Source of the DNA: Actinocatenispora comari
GTDB lineage: Bacteria > Actinomycetota > Actinomycetes > Mycobacteriales > Micromonosporaceae
Assembly: GCF_017312725.1 (NCBI RefSeq)
Contig: NZ_BOPO01000053.1
Coordinates: 148,268-212,267 of the forward strand
Length of the DNA stretch: 64,000 bases
Direction: 5' to 3'
Numbering within the stretch: the first letter of the stretch is position 1; the number at the start of each line of letters is the position of its first letter. The position numbers and the translations under genes are program-made. The notes below the pieces were generated by a model. It was not told where the DNA came from, made no database searches, and saw nothing but the letters and a program-made list of their open reading frames with translations. Below, one piece after another: positions 17,333-27,076 of the stretch.

Positions 17333-18166
17333 ATGTCCACCGACTCGTTCCAGATCCAACCGCAGGCGGTGTCCGAGAACGTCGGTACCGTCGGCTCGCT
17401 GCTGGCCAGGGCCGGCGAGGTGATCGGCGAACTGGCGTCCACGGTGCTCGACGGCGCCTCGTTCGCCGGCATCGGCAGCGACGTGGCCGCGGCGAACGCG
17501 AGCCTGCAGAGCAGCCAGGTCGACTCGCTGCAGCAACTGCACCAGGGGTTGCAGCAGGTCAACCAGGCGGTCGACGCGAGCAACCAGGCGTACCAGCAGG
17601 CCGACCGGTCGGTCGCCGCCGGCTACGGCGACGGTGCCGCGACCGACCCGGCCGGACAGTCCGGTACCGCGGCGCAGGCCGTCGACATGACGACCGACCA
17701 GCAGCTGCGCGACCAGCTCACGGCCGACGAGGACAACCGCACCCACGTGTACCTCGACAGCGAGCGGCATCCGACCGTCGGGATCGGGTTCAACCTGGAC
17801 CGCAACGACGCGCGCAGCCAGCTGGCCTCGGTCGGGGCGAACTACGACGCGGTGCGCGCCGGTACCCAGGATCTGACGCCGGCTCAGGTCAACCAGCTGT
17901 TCAGTCACGACGTCGGTACCGCGGTGACGACGGCCCGCGACTACTACGCCGGCTTCGACCAGCTCGACCCGGCCCGCCAGCGGGTGCTCACCAACATGGC
18001 GTTCAACATGGGCCCGGCCACGCTCGGCCAGTTCCACCAGCTGCACACGGCGCTGACGAACGGTGACTGGAACGCCGCCGCGAACGCGATGCAGGACTCG
18101 CGCTGGGCCACCCAGGTCGGCGACCGCGCCACCCGCCTGATCGAGCACATGCGCTCCGGCCAGTAA
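17333..18166 (+). CDS. ESX-type N-terminal domain fused to GH24 phage-type lysozyme
   Basis: 277 residues. Residues 1-95 form a small helical ESX/EspC-like domain with no signal peptide; YQQAD (87-91) fits the YxxxD/E type VII export signal placed after the second long helix. After an Ala/Gly linker, residues 120-277 are a T4-lysozyme-like GH24 domain. E133, D142 and T148 have the same spacing as the T4 catalytic E11, D20 and T26, and PTVGIGFNL is the family signature. Likely a peptidoglycan hydrolase exported by a type VII system. ATG start with AGGAG upstream. No ESX machinery in the window. Confidence 0.75.
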   Translation: MSTDSFQIQPQAVSENVGTVGSLLARAGEVIGELASTVLDGASFAGIGSDVAAANASLQSSQVDSLQQLHQGLQQVNQAVDASNQAYQQADRSVAAGYGDGAATDPAGQSGTAAQAVDMTTDQQLRDQLTADEDNRTHVYLDSERHPTVGIGFNLDRNDARSQLASVGANYDAVRAGTQDLTPAQVNQLFSHDVGTAVTTARDYYAGFDQLDPARQRVLTNMAFNMGPATLGQFHQLHTALTNGDWNAAANAMQDSRWATQVGDRATRLIEHMRSGQ

Positions 18167-18265
18167 CCCCGGCCCACCCGGAGCCCGCCCCGAGTGCGCT
18201 CAGAGCCCGGCCCGAGCCCATCCGGAGCCCGCGCGGAGCCTGCCGGACGCCGCAGTACCCGGGTT

Positions 18266-18293
18266 CGCGACACCGTGCGCCCGCGGTGTCGCG
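18266..18293. terminator. 9-bp stem hairpin
   Basis: CGCGACACC (18266-18274) and GGTGTCGCG (18285-18293) are perfectly complementary around a 10-nt loop, between the lysozyme gene and the next secreted protein. Terminator is the simplest reading; an operator is possible. Confidence 0.5.
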
Positions 18294-18361
18294 TGCATCG
18301 GTGTGCGATCCTGTGCGGCAGATGGGCGCGCGGAATGTCCGCGCTGGGAGGGGTTGGGCAG

Positions 18362-19486
18362 ATGAGGACAGCGATCAGCCGGCGGACCAGGGTGGTCTCC
18401 GGGGTCATCGCCGGGGCAGCCGCGGTGCTTGTCGGGGTCGGGCTGCTGCCGACCAGCGCCGGCGCGCAGCGGGCCCCGCTGGACAGCGGTACGCAGCGCA
18501 CCAGCGCGGCCGCGCAGGCGTTGCCCGGCGGCAAGGCCAACTTCGTGGTCAGTGTCGGGTCGTTCAAGGCCAACACGACGACCAACTGGATGCGCCTGGG
18601 CTACTACGTCTTCCACCCGTCGAACGGCACCGTGACCGGCAAGTGGTGGCGCTGGAACCAGACCAACAAGCGCGACGTCCGGGTGGACACCCCGGTACTG
18701 GCGTCCGGCTGCGGCGCGACGAAGTGCTACGCGCAGACGATGAAGCGGTTCCTGACCGGCGCGACCGAGACGGTCTACGGCAAGTACGCGCTGAACGGCT
18801 CGGCGCTGACGGTGGCCTGGCCCAGCGGCAGCGGGTACGTGCAGGAGAAGTGGACGGTCGGCCGGATCCAGAAGTCGAACGGGTCGACCGACGGCAGCCT
18901 GGTGCAGCTGGTCTGGAACGGCGTGGGCCGCGGCTACACCGCGACCTCCGGCTACGCGTTCGGGTCCAACGCGAGCCTCAACACCAACGCCAGCGCGGCC
19001 ACGCTGATGCAGCCGGCCAACCGGATCAAGTACGCGTACCGGTTCAACGGCATCGTCGCCGGCAAGCTCACCGGCGGCCCGAGCGCGTACGACCTGCGCA
19101 CGTTCCGGCAGTGCGCGGACGGCCGTTGCCTGGGCTCGGCCAGCAAGTCGAATCCGGGCAACGGCTGCAAGGCGTTCCCGCCGGGGGACACGGCGCAGAG
19201 CGCCACCGTCAACTACTACCTGGCGCACTTCGGCGGCGACCGGCGGGACGCGACCGAGCACTGGTTCCGCTGCCTGGCCTGGGACGGCAAGACGCACACC
19301 CAGAGCTGCTACCAGAAGAACTCGCACGTCAAGCCGTCGCTGCAGGTCATCGACGACAGCGGGCGGTTCCGCGGCTGGGTCGGCGCCGAGACGTCGTTCA
19401 TGACGACCAAGGCGAACCAGTCGACCGGCCCGGCGATCAACGACATGCTGGGCATCTTCAAGGTCGGCCCGCGCGTGCTCAGCTGA
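18362..19486 (+). CDS. Secreted Cys-rich protein of unknown function
   Basis: 374 residues. Signal peptide (MRTAISRRTR, then a hydrophobic run ending SAGA). The mature protein is rich in Gly, Thr, Trp and Lys and has seven cysteines in GCGATKC, CADGRC, GNGCKAF, FRCLAW and QSCYQ, implying disulfides. Segments such as FHPSNGTVTGKWWRWNQT and YAYRFNGIVAGKL suggest a beta-rich extracellular fold. I do not recognise the family. ATG 18362 with GGGAGGGG upstream. Monocistronic. Confidence 0.7.
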   Translation: MRTAISRRTRVVSGVIAGAAAVLVGVGLLPTSAGAQRAPLDSGTQRTSAAAQALPGGKANFVVSVGSFKANTTTNWMRLGYYVFHPSNGTVTGKWWRWNQTNKRDVRVDTPVLASGCGATKCYAQTMKRFLTGATETVYGKYALNGSALTVAWPSGSGYVQEKWTVGRIQKSNGSTDGSLVQLVWNGVGRGYTATSGYAFGSNASLNTNASAATLMQPANRIKYAYRFNGIVAGKLTGGPSAYDLRTFRQCADGRCLGSASKSNPGNGCKAFPPGDTAQSATVNYYLAHFGGDRRDATEHWFRCLAWDGKTHTQSCYQKNSHVKPSLQVIDDSGRFRGWVGAETSFMTTKANQSTGPAINDMLGIFKVGPRVLS

Positions 19487-19497
19487 ACTCCGCCGCG

Positions 19498-19528
19498 ATG
19501 CTCGCCGTCCACAGTGGACGACGAGCAT
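19498..19528. terminator. 15-bp palindrome after secreted protein gene
   Basis: ATGCTCGCCGTCCAC (19498-19512) and GTGGACGACGAGCAT (19514-19528) are complementary with one mismatch and almost no loop. It lies 12 bp after the stop and faces the convergent dehydrogenase gene, so it is a likely bidirectional terminator. Confidence 0.6.
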
Positions 19529-19630
19529 CGCGCCGCCGGCGGCTGGTGTCGCCGGCAAGCCTGCCATCGGCCGGGCCAGGCCAGGCCCGGCCCGGCCCGG
19601 GACCCGGGCAGCCCGGACGGAGTCGGCGGA

Positions 19631-20638
19631 TCAGGGGCGCAGCAGTACCTTCAGCACCTCGTCGCGGTGGTCGGACAGCAGCGCGAGCGCATCGGCCGCG
19701 TCGTCCAGCGCGAGTTCGTGGGTGACCAGCCGGCCGGGGTCGAGGATGCCGGCGGCGAACGCGTCGACCGCGTGCGTCCAGGCCCGCGGCGGGGCCCCGA
19801 ACACGGTGTGGATCGTCGCCTTCGCGGTGACCAGTTCCGCCGGTACCAGCGGGGTGTCGGCGCCGCCCGGCAACCCGGCGAGCACGGTACGGCCACCGCG
19901 CCGGGTCAGCGTGACGGCCTGGTGCGCGGCGCCGGCGGCGCCGGCGGTCTCCAGTACCGCGTCGAACCGGCCGGCGAGCCGGTTCGCGGCCTCGACGGTG
20001 ACCAGGTCGTCCGCGCCGCACCGGGCCGCCAGCGCGGCTCGCCGCGCGGTCGGGTGCACGACCACCAGTTCGGCCGGGCCGGCGGCGCGCAGCAGCTGGA
20101 CGGCGAGCAGCCCCAGCATGCCGCCGCCGACCACGGCGACGCGCTCGCCGGGTACCACCGCCGCGGTCAGGCAGGCCGCGGCGACGCAGGCGGCGGGTTC
20201 CAGGCCCGCAGCGGCGCGCAGGTCGGCGCCGGCCGGCAGGGTGTGCAGCAGCCGGGCCGGCAACCGCAGCCAGTCCGACCAGGCGCCCGGCTCGGTGAAC
20301 CCGGTCTCGGCGTACGGGGCGGAGCACAGGTTGGCGTCGCCGCGCCGGCACGCGGCACACACCTGGCAGTTGCGAAAGCCCTCGCCGACCACCGTGCGGC
20401 CGACCAGGCCCGGATCGGCGCCCGGGCCCACCGCGGCGACCGTGCCGGACCACTCGTGCCCGGGCACCACGGGGTAGCGCGCGTACGGCGCGGGTCGGGT
20501 GCCGGCGAACAGCTCGCGGTCCGAGCCGCAGATCCCGGCGTAGCCGACCCGCACCACCGCCTCCCCGGCTCCGGGCTCCGGGCGCTCGCTCGGCACGACC
20601 CGCAGCGCGCCCGGTGCGTCCAGCCAGACCGTGCTCAC
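19631..20638 (-). CDS. Zinc-dependent medium-chain alcohol/polyol dehydrogenase
   Basis: 335 residues. Catalytic zinc ligands in GICGSD (Cys) and PGHEWSG (His, Glu); structural zinc lobe CQVCAACRRGDANLC; Rossmann motif VAVVGGGMLGLLA. Such enzymes oxidise sugar alcohols or sugar acids with NAD(P). Last gene of the minus-strand cluster after the enolase-superfamily gene, separated from it by about 180 bp. The GTG start lies inside a three-copy 29-bp tandem repeat, so similar start contexts occur upstream. Confidence 0.85.
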   Translation of the reverse strand: MSTVWLDAPGALRVVPSERPEPGAGEAVVRVGYAGICGSDRELFAGTRPAPYARYPVVPGHEWSGTVAAVGPGADPGLVGRTVVGEGFRNCQVCAACRRGDANLCSAPYAETGFTEPGAWSDWLRLPARLLHTLPAGADLRAAAGLEPAACVAAACLTAAVVPGERVAVVGGGMLGLLAVQLLRAAGPAELVVVHPTARRAALAARCGADDLVTVEAANRLAGRFDAVLETAGAAGAAHQAVTLTRRGGRTVLAGLPGGADTPLVPAELVTAKATIHTVFGAPPRAWTHAVDAFAAGILDPGRLVTHELALDDAADALALLSDHRDEVLKVLLRP

Positions 20639-20711
20639 GCCGCCACCGCCGCCCAGACCGTGCTCACGGCGCCACCGCCGCCCGGACCGTACTCACGGCG
20701 CCACCGCCACG
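20625..20711. repeat. Three tandem 29-bp units covering the dehydrogenase start
   Basis: Units begin at 20625, 20654 and 20683 (CAGACCGTGCTCACG-like core, slightly diverged in the third). On the minus strand every unit contains GTGAGCACGGTC or a near copy, which is the dehydrogenase start codon context. 29 is not a multiple of 3, so only the last copy is in frame with the gene. Confidence 0.8.
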
Positions 20712-20820
20712 CGGTCGGCCGCCGCACCGGCCACCGTGGCGGCGAGTCGCGAGCCGGTGACCGGGGTGCCGGGCGCGGGAGCGCGGACCGGCACCCGCCC
20801 GGCGTGGCGCGAACCCGGGC

Positions 20821-21969
20821 TCATCGGGTGCCCCGGTACTGCCAGCCGTCGTTGTACAGGTCGAAGTGGGCTTCGGTGGGCGGATGCTCGGCGATGAACT
20901 CCGGGTTCAGCGTCACCCCGAGGCCGGGTGCGGTGGGCGCCGCGAAGTACCCGTCGACGACCTCCGGGACGCCGGGCGCCGCGGCCTTGACGAACTCGTC
21001 GGCGAAGTCGTTGAAGTGCTCCTGGATCTTGAAGTTGGGGGTGCAGGTGGCCAGCTGCAGGTTGGCGGCGGTGAGCACCGGCCCACCGACGTTGTGCGGC
21101 GCGATCTGGAGGAAGTGGGTCTCGGCGGTGGCGGCGAGCTTGCGTACCTCGCCGATGCCGCCGGTGTGTCCGATGTCGGGCTGGATGACGTCGGCGGCGC
21201 GGCGCTCGAACAGCTCGCGGAACTCGATCCGGTCGTGGATGCGTTCGCCGGTGGCGACCGGGATCGTCAGCTTGTCGTGCACGGTGGCCAGCGCGGCGAG
21301 GTTCTCCGGCGGTACCGGCTCCTCCACCCAGGCCGGGTCGAACGGGGCCAGGGCGGTGGCGATCCGGACCGCCTCGGCGGCGGTGAACCGGCCGTGCATC
21401 TCCACCAGCAGCTCGACGTCGGGTCCGACGGCGTCCCGGACCGCCTCGACCAGTTCGATCGAGCGGCGCCGTTCGGCCGGCGTCAGCTCCCACTTGCCCG
21501 GGCCGAACGGGTCGACCTTGAGGGCCCGGTAGCCGCGCTCGACGACCCGGCGGGCCGCGGCGTGGAACTCGGCCGGGTCGCGTTCCACCGTGTACCACCC
21601 GTTGGCGTACGCCTTGATGCGGTCGTTGACCTTGCCGCCGAGCAGCCGCCAGACCGGTTGGCCGAGCGCCTTGCCGACGATGTCCCAGCAGGCCATCTCG
21701 ATGCACGCGATGCCGGACATGACGATCTCGCCGGCCCGGCCGAAGTCGCGGTACTTCATCCGCTGGACCAGCGCCTCGAGGTCGAACGGGTCGTGCCCGA
21801 GGACGTGTTTCGGCCCCGCCTCGGCCAGGTAGCCCAGCAGCGCCCGGGTGTGCCCGAGCATCCGGGTCTCGCCAACGCCGGTCAGCCCCTCGTCGGTACT
21901 GACCTGCACGTACGTCAGGTTGCGCCACGGGGTGCCGAGCACGTACGTGTCGATCGCGCTGATCTTCAT
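20821..21969 (-). CDS. Mandelate racemase/muconate lactonizing (enolase superfamily) dehydratase
   Basis: 382 residues. N-terminal capping domain followed by a TIM barrel with the expected acid-base and metal residues: LKVDPFG (KxD), VEMHGRF, EEPVPPEN, ATGERI, QPDIGHTGGI and QIAPHNVGG (His). The pattern is of sugar-acid dehydratases of the galactonate/gluconate group, which convert an aldonate to a 2-keto-3-deoxy acid. ATG start one base after the stop of the U32-like gene, so the two are coupled. Exact substrate cannot be told. Confidence 0.85.
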   Translation of the reverse strand: MKISAIDTYVLGTPWRNLTYVQVSTDEGLTGVGETRMLGHTRALLGYLAEAGPKHVLGHDPFDLEALVQRMKYRDFGRAGEIVMSGIACIEMACWDIVGKALGQPVWRLLGGKVNDRIKAYANGWYTVERDPAEFHAAARRVVERGYRALKVDPFGPGKWELTPAERRRSIELVEAVRDAVGPDVELLVEMHGRFTAAEAVRIATALAPFDPAWVEEPVPPENLAALATVHDKLTIPVATGERIHDRIEFRELFERRAADVIQPDIGHTGGIGEVRKLAATAETHFLQIAPHNVGGPVLTAANLQLATCTPNFKIQEHFNDFADEFVKAAAPGVPEVVDGYFAAPTAPGLGVTLNPEFIAEHPPTEAHFDLYNDGWQYRGTR

Positions 21970-22905
21970 CTACACCTCCACCTCGGGTACCGCCAGGTCG
22001 GCCGCCGGCAGCGTGGAACCCACCGCGTCCGGCGCGTACCGGCCGAGCAGGCCCAGGCCGATCTCGGCCCGCCGTACCCGCTCGATGCCGAGCGCGGTCG
22101 CCAGCGTGGCCAGGTGGCTGCCGCTGGGATAGATGTTGGGCGCGTTGCGCAGCCCGAACTTGAGATAGACCGGCGCCGCGACCCGGACGATCTCGGCGAT
22201 CTCGAAGTGCCGGACGAAACCGCCCTGGTCGTCCGGCGATTCGACGTAGATGTCCAGCGGGATGTCGACGGCGGCCCGGATGGCGGCGAGCTGGGGCAGC
22301 GACAGGTCGGTCGGCACGTTGTAGGTGGTCGCGCCGAGCTGCTCGGCGAGCTGGATCGCCGGCGGGTTGGACAGTCCCATCTGGACGCTGACCTTGAACC
22401 CGAAACCGGCCGGCAGTTCGCCCGCGGCGCGCATCCGGGCCGCCACCCGCAGCACCCCGAGGTCGGTGACCAGCACGCTGCGGATGCCCAGTTCGGCGGC
22501 CCGGCGCAGATCCTCCAGGCAGTACACCAGCTGCTCGGTGCCGCGCGCCTGGGTGGCGAGGGCGGTGGCGCCGCTGGCGCTGGCGGCGGCGCCGGTGTCC
22601 CAGCCGGCCAGCGGCCGGGTGAACAGGCTGACCTCGATCGAGCGCGCCGCCGCGGTCGAGGCCATCGCCGCGACCTCCGCGTCGGTGAGCAGCATGGTGC
22701 CGCTGCCCTGCGAGACGCGGTGCACCGGCACGCCGCGCCGGTCGGCCTCGGCGAGCACGGCCGCCAGTACCTCGGGGCCCTCGACGCTGGGGATCTCCAC
22801 CCGGTACTGGGCGCCGTCCGGGAACCGCTTCCGGCTGGCCGGTGGCGTGCCCGGATCGCGGTCCGGCAGGTCGATCGAGCGCAGGAAGGCTCGGGTACGT
22901 TCCAC
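21970..22905 (-). CDS. U32-peptidase-like TIM-barrel protein
   Basis: About 311 residues. Barrel strand-like segments YRVEIPSVEGPEVLAAVL, VHRVSQGSGTMLLTD, LVYCLEDLRRAAELGIRSVLVTDLGVLRVA and FGFKVSVQMGLSNPPAI. I associate this with U32-like proteins found beside enolase-superfamily genes, not with proven proteases; the link is moderate. GTG 22905 is preferred (CAGGG 8 nt upstream), with GTG 22911 as alternative. First gene of an operon with the dehydratase, preceded by the predicted IclR operator. Confidence 0.6.
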   Translation of the reverse strand: MERTRAFLRSIDLPDRDPGTPPASRKRFPDGAQYRVEIPSVEGPEVLAAVLAEADRRGVPVHRVSQGSGTMLLTDAEVAAMASTAAARSIEVSLFTRPLAGWDTGAAASASGATALATQARGTEQLVYCLEDLRRAAELGIRSVLVTDLGVLRVAARMRAAGELPAGFGFKVSVQMGLSNPPAIQLAEQLGATTYNVPTDLSLPQLAAIRAAVDIPLDIYVESPDDQGGFVRHFEIAEIVRVAAPVYLKFGLRNAPNIYPSGSHLATLATALGIERVRRAEIGLGLLGRYAPDAVGSTLPAADLAVPEVEV

Positions 22906-22967
22906 GGTCACATCCCTGGGGTGCCTCGGTGCCAGCAGGCGCGCGGCGGTGGCGGACAGACGCGCTA

Positions 22968-22990
22968 CCGTGTTCGATAACACGAATGAC
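22968..22990. promoter_or_regulatory. Predicted IclR operator, site 1
   Basis: TGTTCGATAACACGAATG (22971-22988) includes the inverted repeat GTGTT-CGAT-AACAC. It shares 16 of 18 bases with the site before the ABC transporter operon and lies between the U32-like operon and iclR. An additional palindrome CGATATATCG follows at 22994. Confidence 0.65.
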
Positions 22991-23112
22991 AGTCGATATA
23001 TCGGACGCTAATGGCTGATCGGTCATCCCGTCAAGCAGCCGACGCGGCGGCCGGCCACGGGCGCCGCTTGGCTATCGTGAACCGACCGACCGAGAGAAAA
23101 CGCAGGTGAAGC

Positions 23113-23892
23113 ATGGGGCGATCGGTGCCCGCAGTGGTCCGGGCCTTGGACATCCTCGAACTGTTCCTGGACGGTGAGACGCTCACCGCACCGGAGATCA
23201 CCGCGCGCCTCGGGCTGCCCCGTACCACCGTGCACGAACTGGTGCACACGCTCACTGACCGGCATTACCTGTCCACGGTGCCCGACCGGCCCGGTCACTT
23301 CCGGCTGGGCATGCGGGTCTTCCAGCTTGGCGGGGTGTTCGCCGGCCAGCTCGACCTGGCCCGGGAGGGGCAGGCGGTGGCCAGCGAGGTCGCCGCCCGC
23401 TGCGACGAGACGGTGCACGTCGCGGTGCTGGAGGGCACCGAGGTCGTTTACGTGGCCAAGGTCGACAGCACCCAACCGGTCCGGATGGTCTCCGCGGTCG
23501 GCCGCCGGCTGCCCGCGCACTGTACGGCGGTGGGCAAGCTGCTGCTCGCCATGCTGCCGGCCGACGCGTTCGCCGCCCGCTACCCCGGCCGGGCGGCGCT
23601 GACCGCGATGACGCCCCACAGCATCACCTCGGTCACCGCGCTCGGCCGGCACCTGGCCACCGTCCGCACCGCCGGCATCGCGTACGAGCGGTGCGAGTCC
23701 AACGACGCTGTGGCCTGCGTGGCCGCGCCGGTGCGCGATCACGAGGGTGAGGTCGTGGCGGCGATGAGCGTCTCGGTGCCGGTGCTGCGCTGGACCGACG
23801 AGAGCGCCGCGAAGCTGACCGCCGTGGTCCGCGACGGCGCCGACGCCCTGTCCGCCCGCCTCGGCCACCGCCCGGGCCGCCCCCTTTCCTGA
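23113..23892 (+). CDS. IclR-family transcriptional regulator
   Basis: 259 residues. N-terminal winged helix (VVRALDILELFLDGETLTAPEITARLGLPRTTVHELVHTL) and C-terminal effector domain with the family's GRRLPAHCTAVGKLLLA and AAPVRDHEGEVVAAMSVS. IclR proteins bind sugar acids or aromatic acids. ATG start with AGGTGAA. Placed between the catabolic operon and the convergent ABC transporter operon; the matching operator sequence before each points to control of both. Confidence 0.88.
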   Translation: MGRSVPAVVRALDILELFLDGETLTAPEITARLGLPRTTVHELVHTLTDRHYLSTVPDRPGHFRLGMRVFQLGGVFAGQLDLAREGQAVASEVAARCDETVHVAVLEGTEVVYVAKVDSTQPVRMVSAVGRRLPAHCTAVGKLLLAMLPADAFAARYPGRAALTAMTPHSITSVTALGRHLATVRTAGIAYERCESNDAVACVAAPVRDHEGEVVAAMSVSVPVLRWTDESAAKLTAVVRDGADALSARLGHRPGRPLS

Positions 23893-23957
23893 CCGGCACC
23901 GCCCGCGCCGGCCGGCGGCCGCGCCGCGCCGGCACGAGCAGCACCGACGGGCCCGGC

Positions 23958-24719
<762 letters not shown>

Positions 24720-24733
24720 CGTTGCCCGCCCTC

Positions 24734-25750
24734 TCAGGTGCCGGCTCGGCTGAACCGGCCGAGGTAGATGTTGAGCATCATCGCGGCCAGCACCGCGATC
24801 CCCAGTACCGCGTTGAACGCGTTGGCGTTGATGCCGGCCAGGGTGAACCCCTCGTGCACGATGCCCAGCGCGATCGCGCCGATCAGCGCGCCGACCACGG
24901 TGCCCGATCCGCCCAGCAGTGCGGTACCGCCGATCACCGCCGAGGCGACCGCGAGGAACATGTAGTTGGCGCCGCCGTTGGTCGGGTCGAACGAGCCGAC
25001 CCGGACCCCGTCGAGGATGCCGGCGAAGCCGGCCAGCAGGCTGGTCAGCGCGAAGCACGCGGTCTTGATCCGGCGGGTACGGATGCCGGCCTCGGACGCC
25101 GCGGTCGGGTTGCCGCCGACCGCGAACGTGTACACCCCGAAGCGGGTGCCGGACAGCACGATCTGCATGACGATCACGATGCCGATCGCCCAGCACAGTT
25201 CCGACCACTGCCAGCCGCCGATGACCGCCACCAGCGCGCCGCCCTCGGGCGCGTGCACCGGCGAGCCGCCGGACAGCAGCAGCGCCACACCCCACAGCAG
25301 GAAGAACATCCCCAGCGTGGTGATGAACGACGGCATCTTCAACACGGTCACGATCAGCCCGTTGGCGATCCCGACGCAGGCGCAGACGACCAGCGCGCCG
25401 AGCAGCGCCACGATCAACGGTGCGCCGTTGTTGACGAACACCGCCAGCACGAAGGGGGAGAGGGTGAACATGTAGCCGGCGGACAGGTCGATCTCGCCGC
25501 AGATCAGCAGCATCACCTCGCCGGCCGCGATGATCGCCCACGGTGCGAAGTACTGCGCGATGATGTGGTAGTTCGAGCTGTCCGCGAAACCGTTGGTGGT
25601 CAGGGCGAAGTAGAGCGCGAGCACGATCGTGACGAGCGCGATGCTCAGTTCCCGCCGGCGCAGCAGGCCGTCGACGACCAGCCGTCCGGCGCTGCCGCGG
25701 CCCGCGCGGCCGGGGGAGTCCACAGTGGACCTCGTGGGAGTCTCTGTCAT
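24734..25750 (-). CDS. Sugar ABC transporter permease (RbsC/FrcC type)
   Basis: 338 residues with about nine or ten membrane segments. Family features: LLICGEIDLSAGYMFTLSPF, the long GSFDPTNGGANYMFLAVASAVIGGTALLGGSGTVVGAL coupling region. ATG 25750 has GGAG upstream; the earlier in-frame start lies close to the substrate-binding protein stop. Carries the substrate across the cytoplasmic membrane with the ATPase downstream. Confidence 0.9.
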   Translation of the reverse strand: MTETPTRSTVDSPGRAGRGSAGRLVVDGLLRRRELSIALVTIVLALYFALTTNGFADSSNYHIIAQYFAPWAIIAAGEVMLLICGEIDLSAGYMFTLSPFVLAVFVNNGAPLIVALLGALVVCACVGIANGLIVTVLKMPSFITTLGMFFLLWGVALLLSGGSPVHAPEGGALVAVIGGWQWSELCWAIGIVIVMQIVLSGTRFGVYTFAVGGNPTAASEAGIRTRRIKTACFALTSLLAGFAGILDGVRVGSFDPTNGGANYMFLAVASAVIGGTALLGGSGTVVGALIGAIALGIVHEGFTLAGINANAFNAVLGIAVLAAMMLNIYLGRFSRAGT

Positions 25751-25811
25751 CTGGCGGTCTCCGGGACGGGAGTGCGTCGCCTGCCGGTGCGGCACCGGCA
25801 GGCGACTCAGG

Positions 25812-26924
25812 TCACGACTGGGTGACGGTCAGCGGCGCCGGCAACGGCAGGCTCTTCGGCATGGCCAGCAACCGCTTGCCCTTCGAGCCCTCGTACACCG
25901 AGGCCGCCTTGGTGTAGGGCGCGACGTTCTCGGCGGTGACGAACGTCAGACCGGTGTCCATCTCCGGCGGGTGCACCAGCGTGCCGGACAACCGGTACAG
26001 GTAGAGGCTGAGCATCGGCAGGAAGCCCTGCAGGTAGGCGGACTGGTCGATGGTGAAGTCCAGCGCACCGGACTGCACGCCCTCGATCGTGTCGTCCAGG
26101 GTGTCGTACCCGCCGGCGTGGAACCTGCCCTTCAGCCCCTGCTTCTTGACCATCTGCGCGATGCCCGCGGTGCTGCCGGCGTCGACCGCGTAGACGCCCT
26201 TGGCCGACTTGCGCCCCGCGTACGCCGCCTCCATCGCGGACAGTTCGGCCGCCTGCTCGGCGCCGGTGTTGACGGTGTGCACGGTGACGCTCGCGCCGGC
26301 GTCGGCGATGGCCTTCTTGATGCCGTCCAGCCGGGGCTGCACGTTGTTGCCGCCGGGCTGCGAGATCCCGACGATGATCTCGCCGGAGTGCACCTGCGAC
26401 AGGATCCGCTGCCCCATCTTGTACCCGGAGAGGAACAGGTCCTGCCCGATGTACGCCAGGGCGTAGTTGCCGGCGGCCGTCGCGTTGTAGGCGACCACCG
26501 GGATGCCCTGGTCGAACGCCTTCTTGCAGCCGTTCTTGAACGCGCTGTCGTCGGTCAGCGCGACGGCGATGCCGTCCGCGCCACCGGAGATCGCCGTCTC
26601 CAGCGCGGTGGCCATGGTGGACACGTTGCCGTCCTCGGCGCCGGTCCACTGGTAGTCCAGACCCAGCAGCGCGGCGGCGTCCTTGATGCCGTTCTGGGTC
26701 GGTGCGAAGAAGGAGTTGGTGGTGACGTGGTTGATGAACACGAACTTCCACTTGCTCCCCGGTTCGGGGAAGTTGCCGGTGGCGCCGGTGCCACCGGAGT
26801 CGTCGCTGTGGGCGCCCTTGCAGGCGGACAGGGCCATCGTTGCTGCCACTGCACCGCCGCCGGCGCCGAACCACTTGAGGATGTCTCGCCGCGAACGATC
26901 CGTGGCGGCGCGCTCGTCAGTCAC
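25812..26924 (-). CDS. Sugar ABC transporter substrate-binding lipoprotein
   Basis: 370 residues. N-terminus combines a twin-arginine motif (SRRDILKWFGAGGG) with a lipobox (ALSAC), so it is probably folded in the cytoplasm, Tat-exported and lipid-anchored. The mature part has the periplasmic-binding-protein class I fold: FVFINHVTTNSFF, ADGIAVALTD, GIPVVAYNATAAG, GGYDTLDDT. GTG 26924 is the start nearest the Tat motif. First gene of the import operon; preceded by a perfect 29-bp palindrome. Confidence 0.88.
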   Translation of the reverse strand: MTDERAATDRSRRDILKWFGAGGGAVAATMALSACKGAHSDDSGGTGATGNFPEPGSKWKFVFINHVTTNSFFAPTQNGIKDAAALLGLDYQWTGAEDGNVSTMATALETAISGGADGIAVALTDDSAFKNGCKKAFDQGIPVVAYNATAAGNYALAYIGQDLFLSGYKMGQRILSQVHSGEIIVGISQPGGNNVQPRLDGIKKAIADAGASVTVHTVNTGAEQAAELSAMEAAYAGRKSAKGVYAVDAGSTAGIAQMVKKQGLKGRFHAGGYDTLDDTIEGVQSGALDFTIDQSAYLQGFLPMLSLYLYRLSGTLVHPPEMDTGLTFVTAENVAPYTKAASVYEGSKGKRLLAMPKSLPLPAPLTVTQS

Positions 26925-26955
26925 TTTCGGCCTCACACCGGCTCTCGACGATGTA

Positions 26956-26988
26956 CGTGATACCGAACTATGTTCGGTATCACGAATG
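26956..26988. promoter_or_regulatory. Predicted IclR operator, site 2 (perfect palindrome)
   Basis: CGTGATACCGAAC (26956-26968), TAT, then its exact reverse complement (26972-26984). TGTTCGGTATCACGAATG (26971-26988) matches 16 of 18 bases of site 1 in the same orientation. It lies 32 bp before the substrate-binding protein start. Confidence 0.75.
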
Positions 26989-27076
26989 TTGTCAACCCTT
27001 CCCGGCGAGGCGGAAACACGCCGAATCGGCCGGGACGACGGCACACCCGTCCGGCCCGTCCCGGGTACGCGGTGCG

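Noticed and set aside
18181..18240. CCCATCCG at about 18218 as another SigK promoter
   Set aside because: No CGAA -10 element occurs at 16 or 17 nt; the match is limited to the -35.
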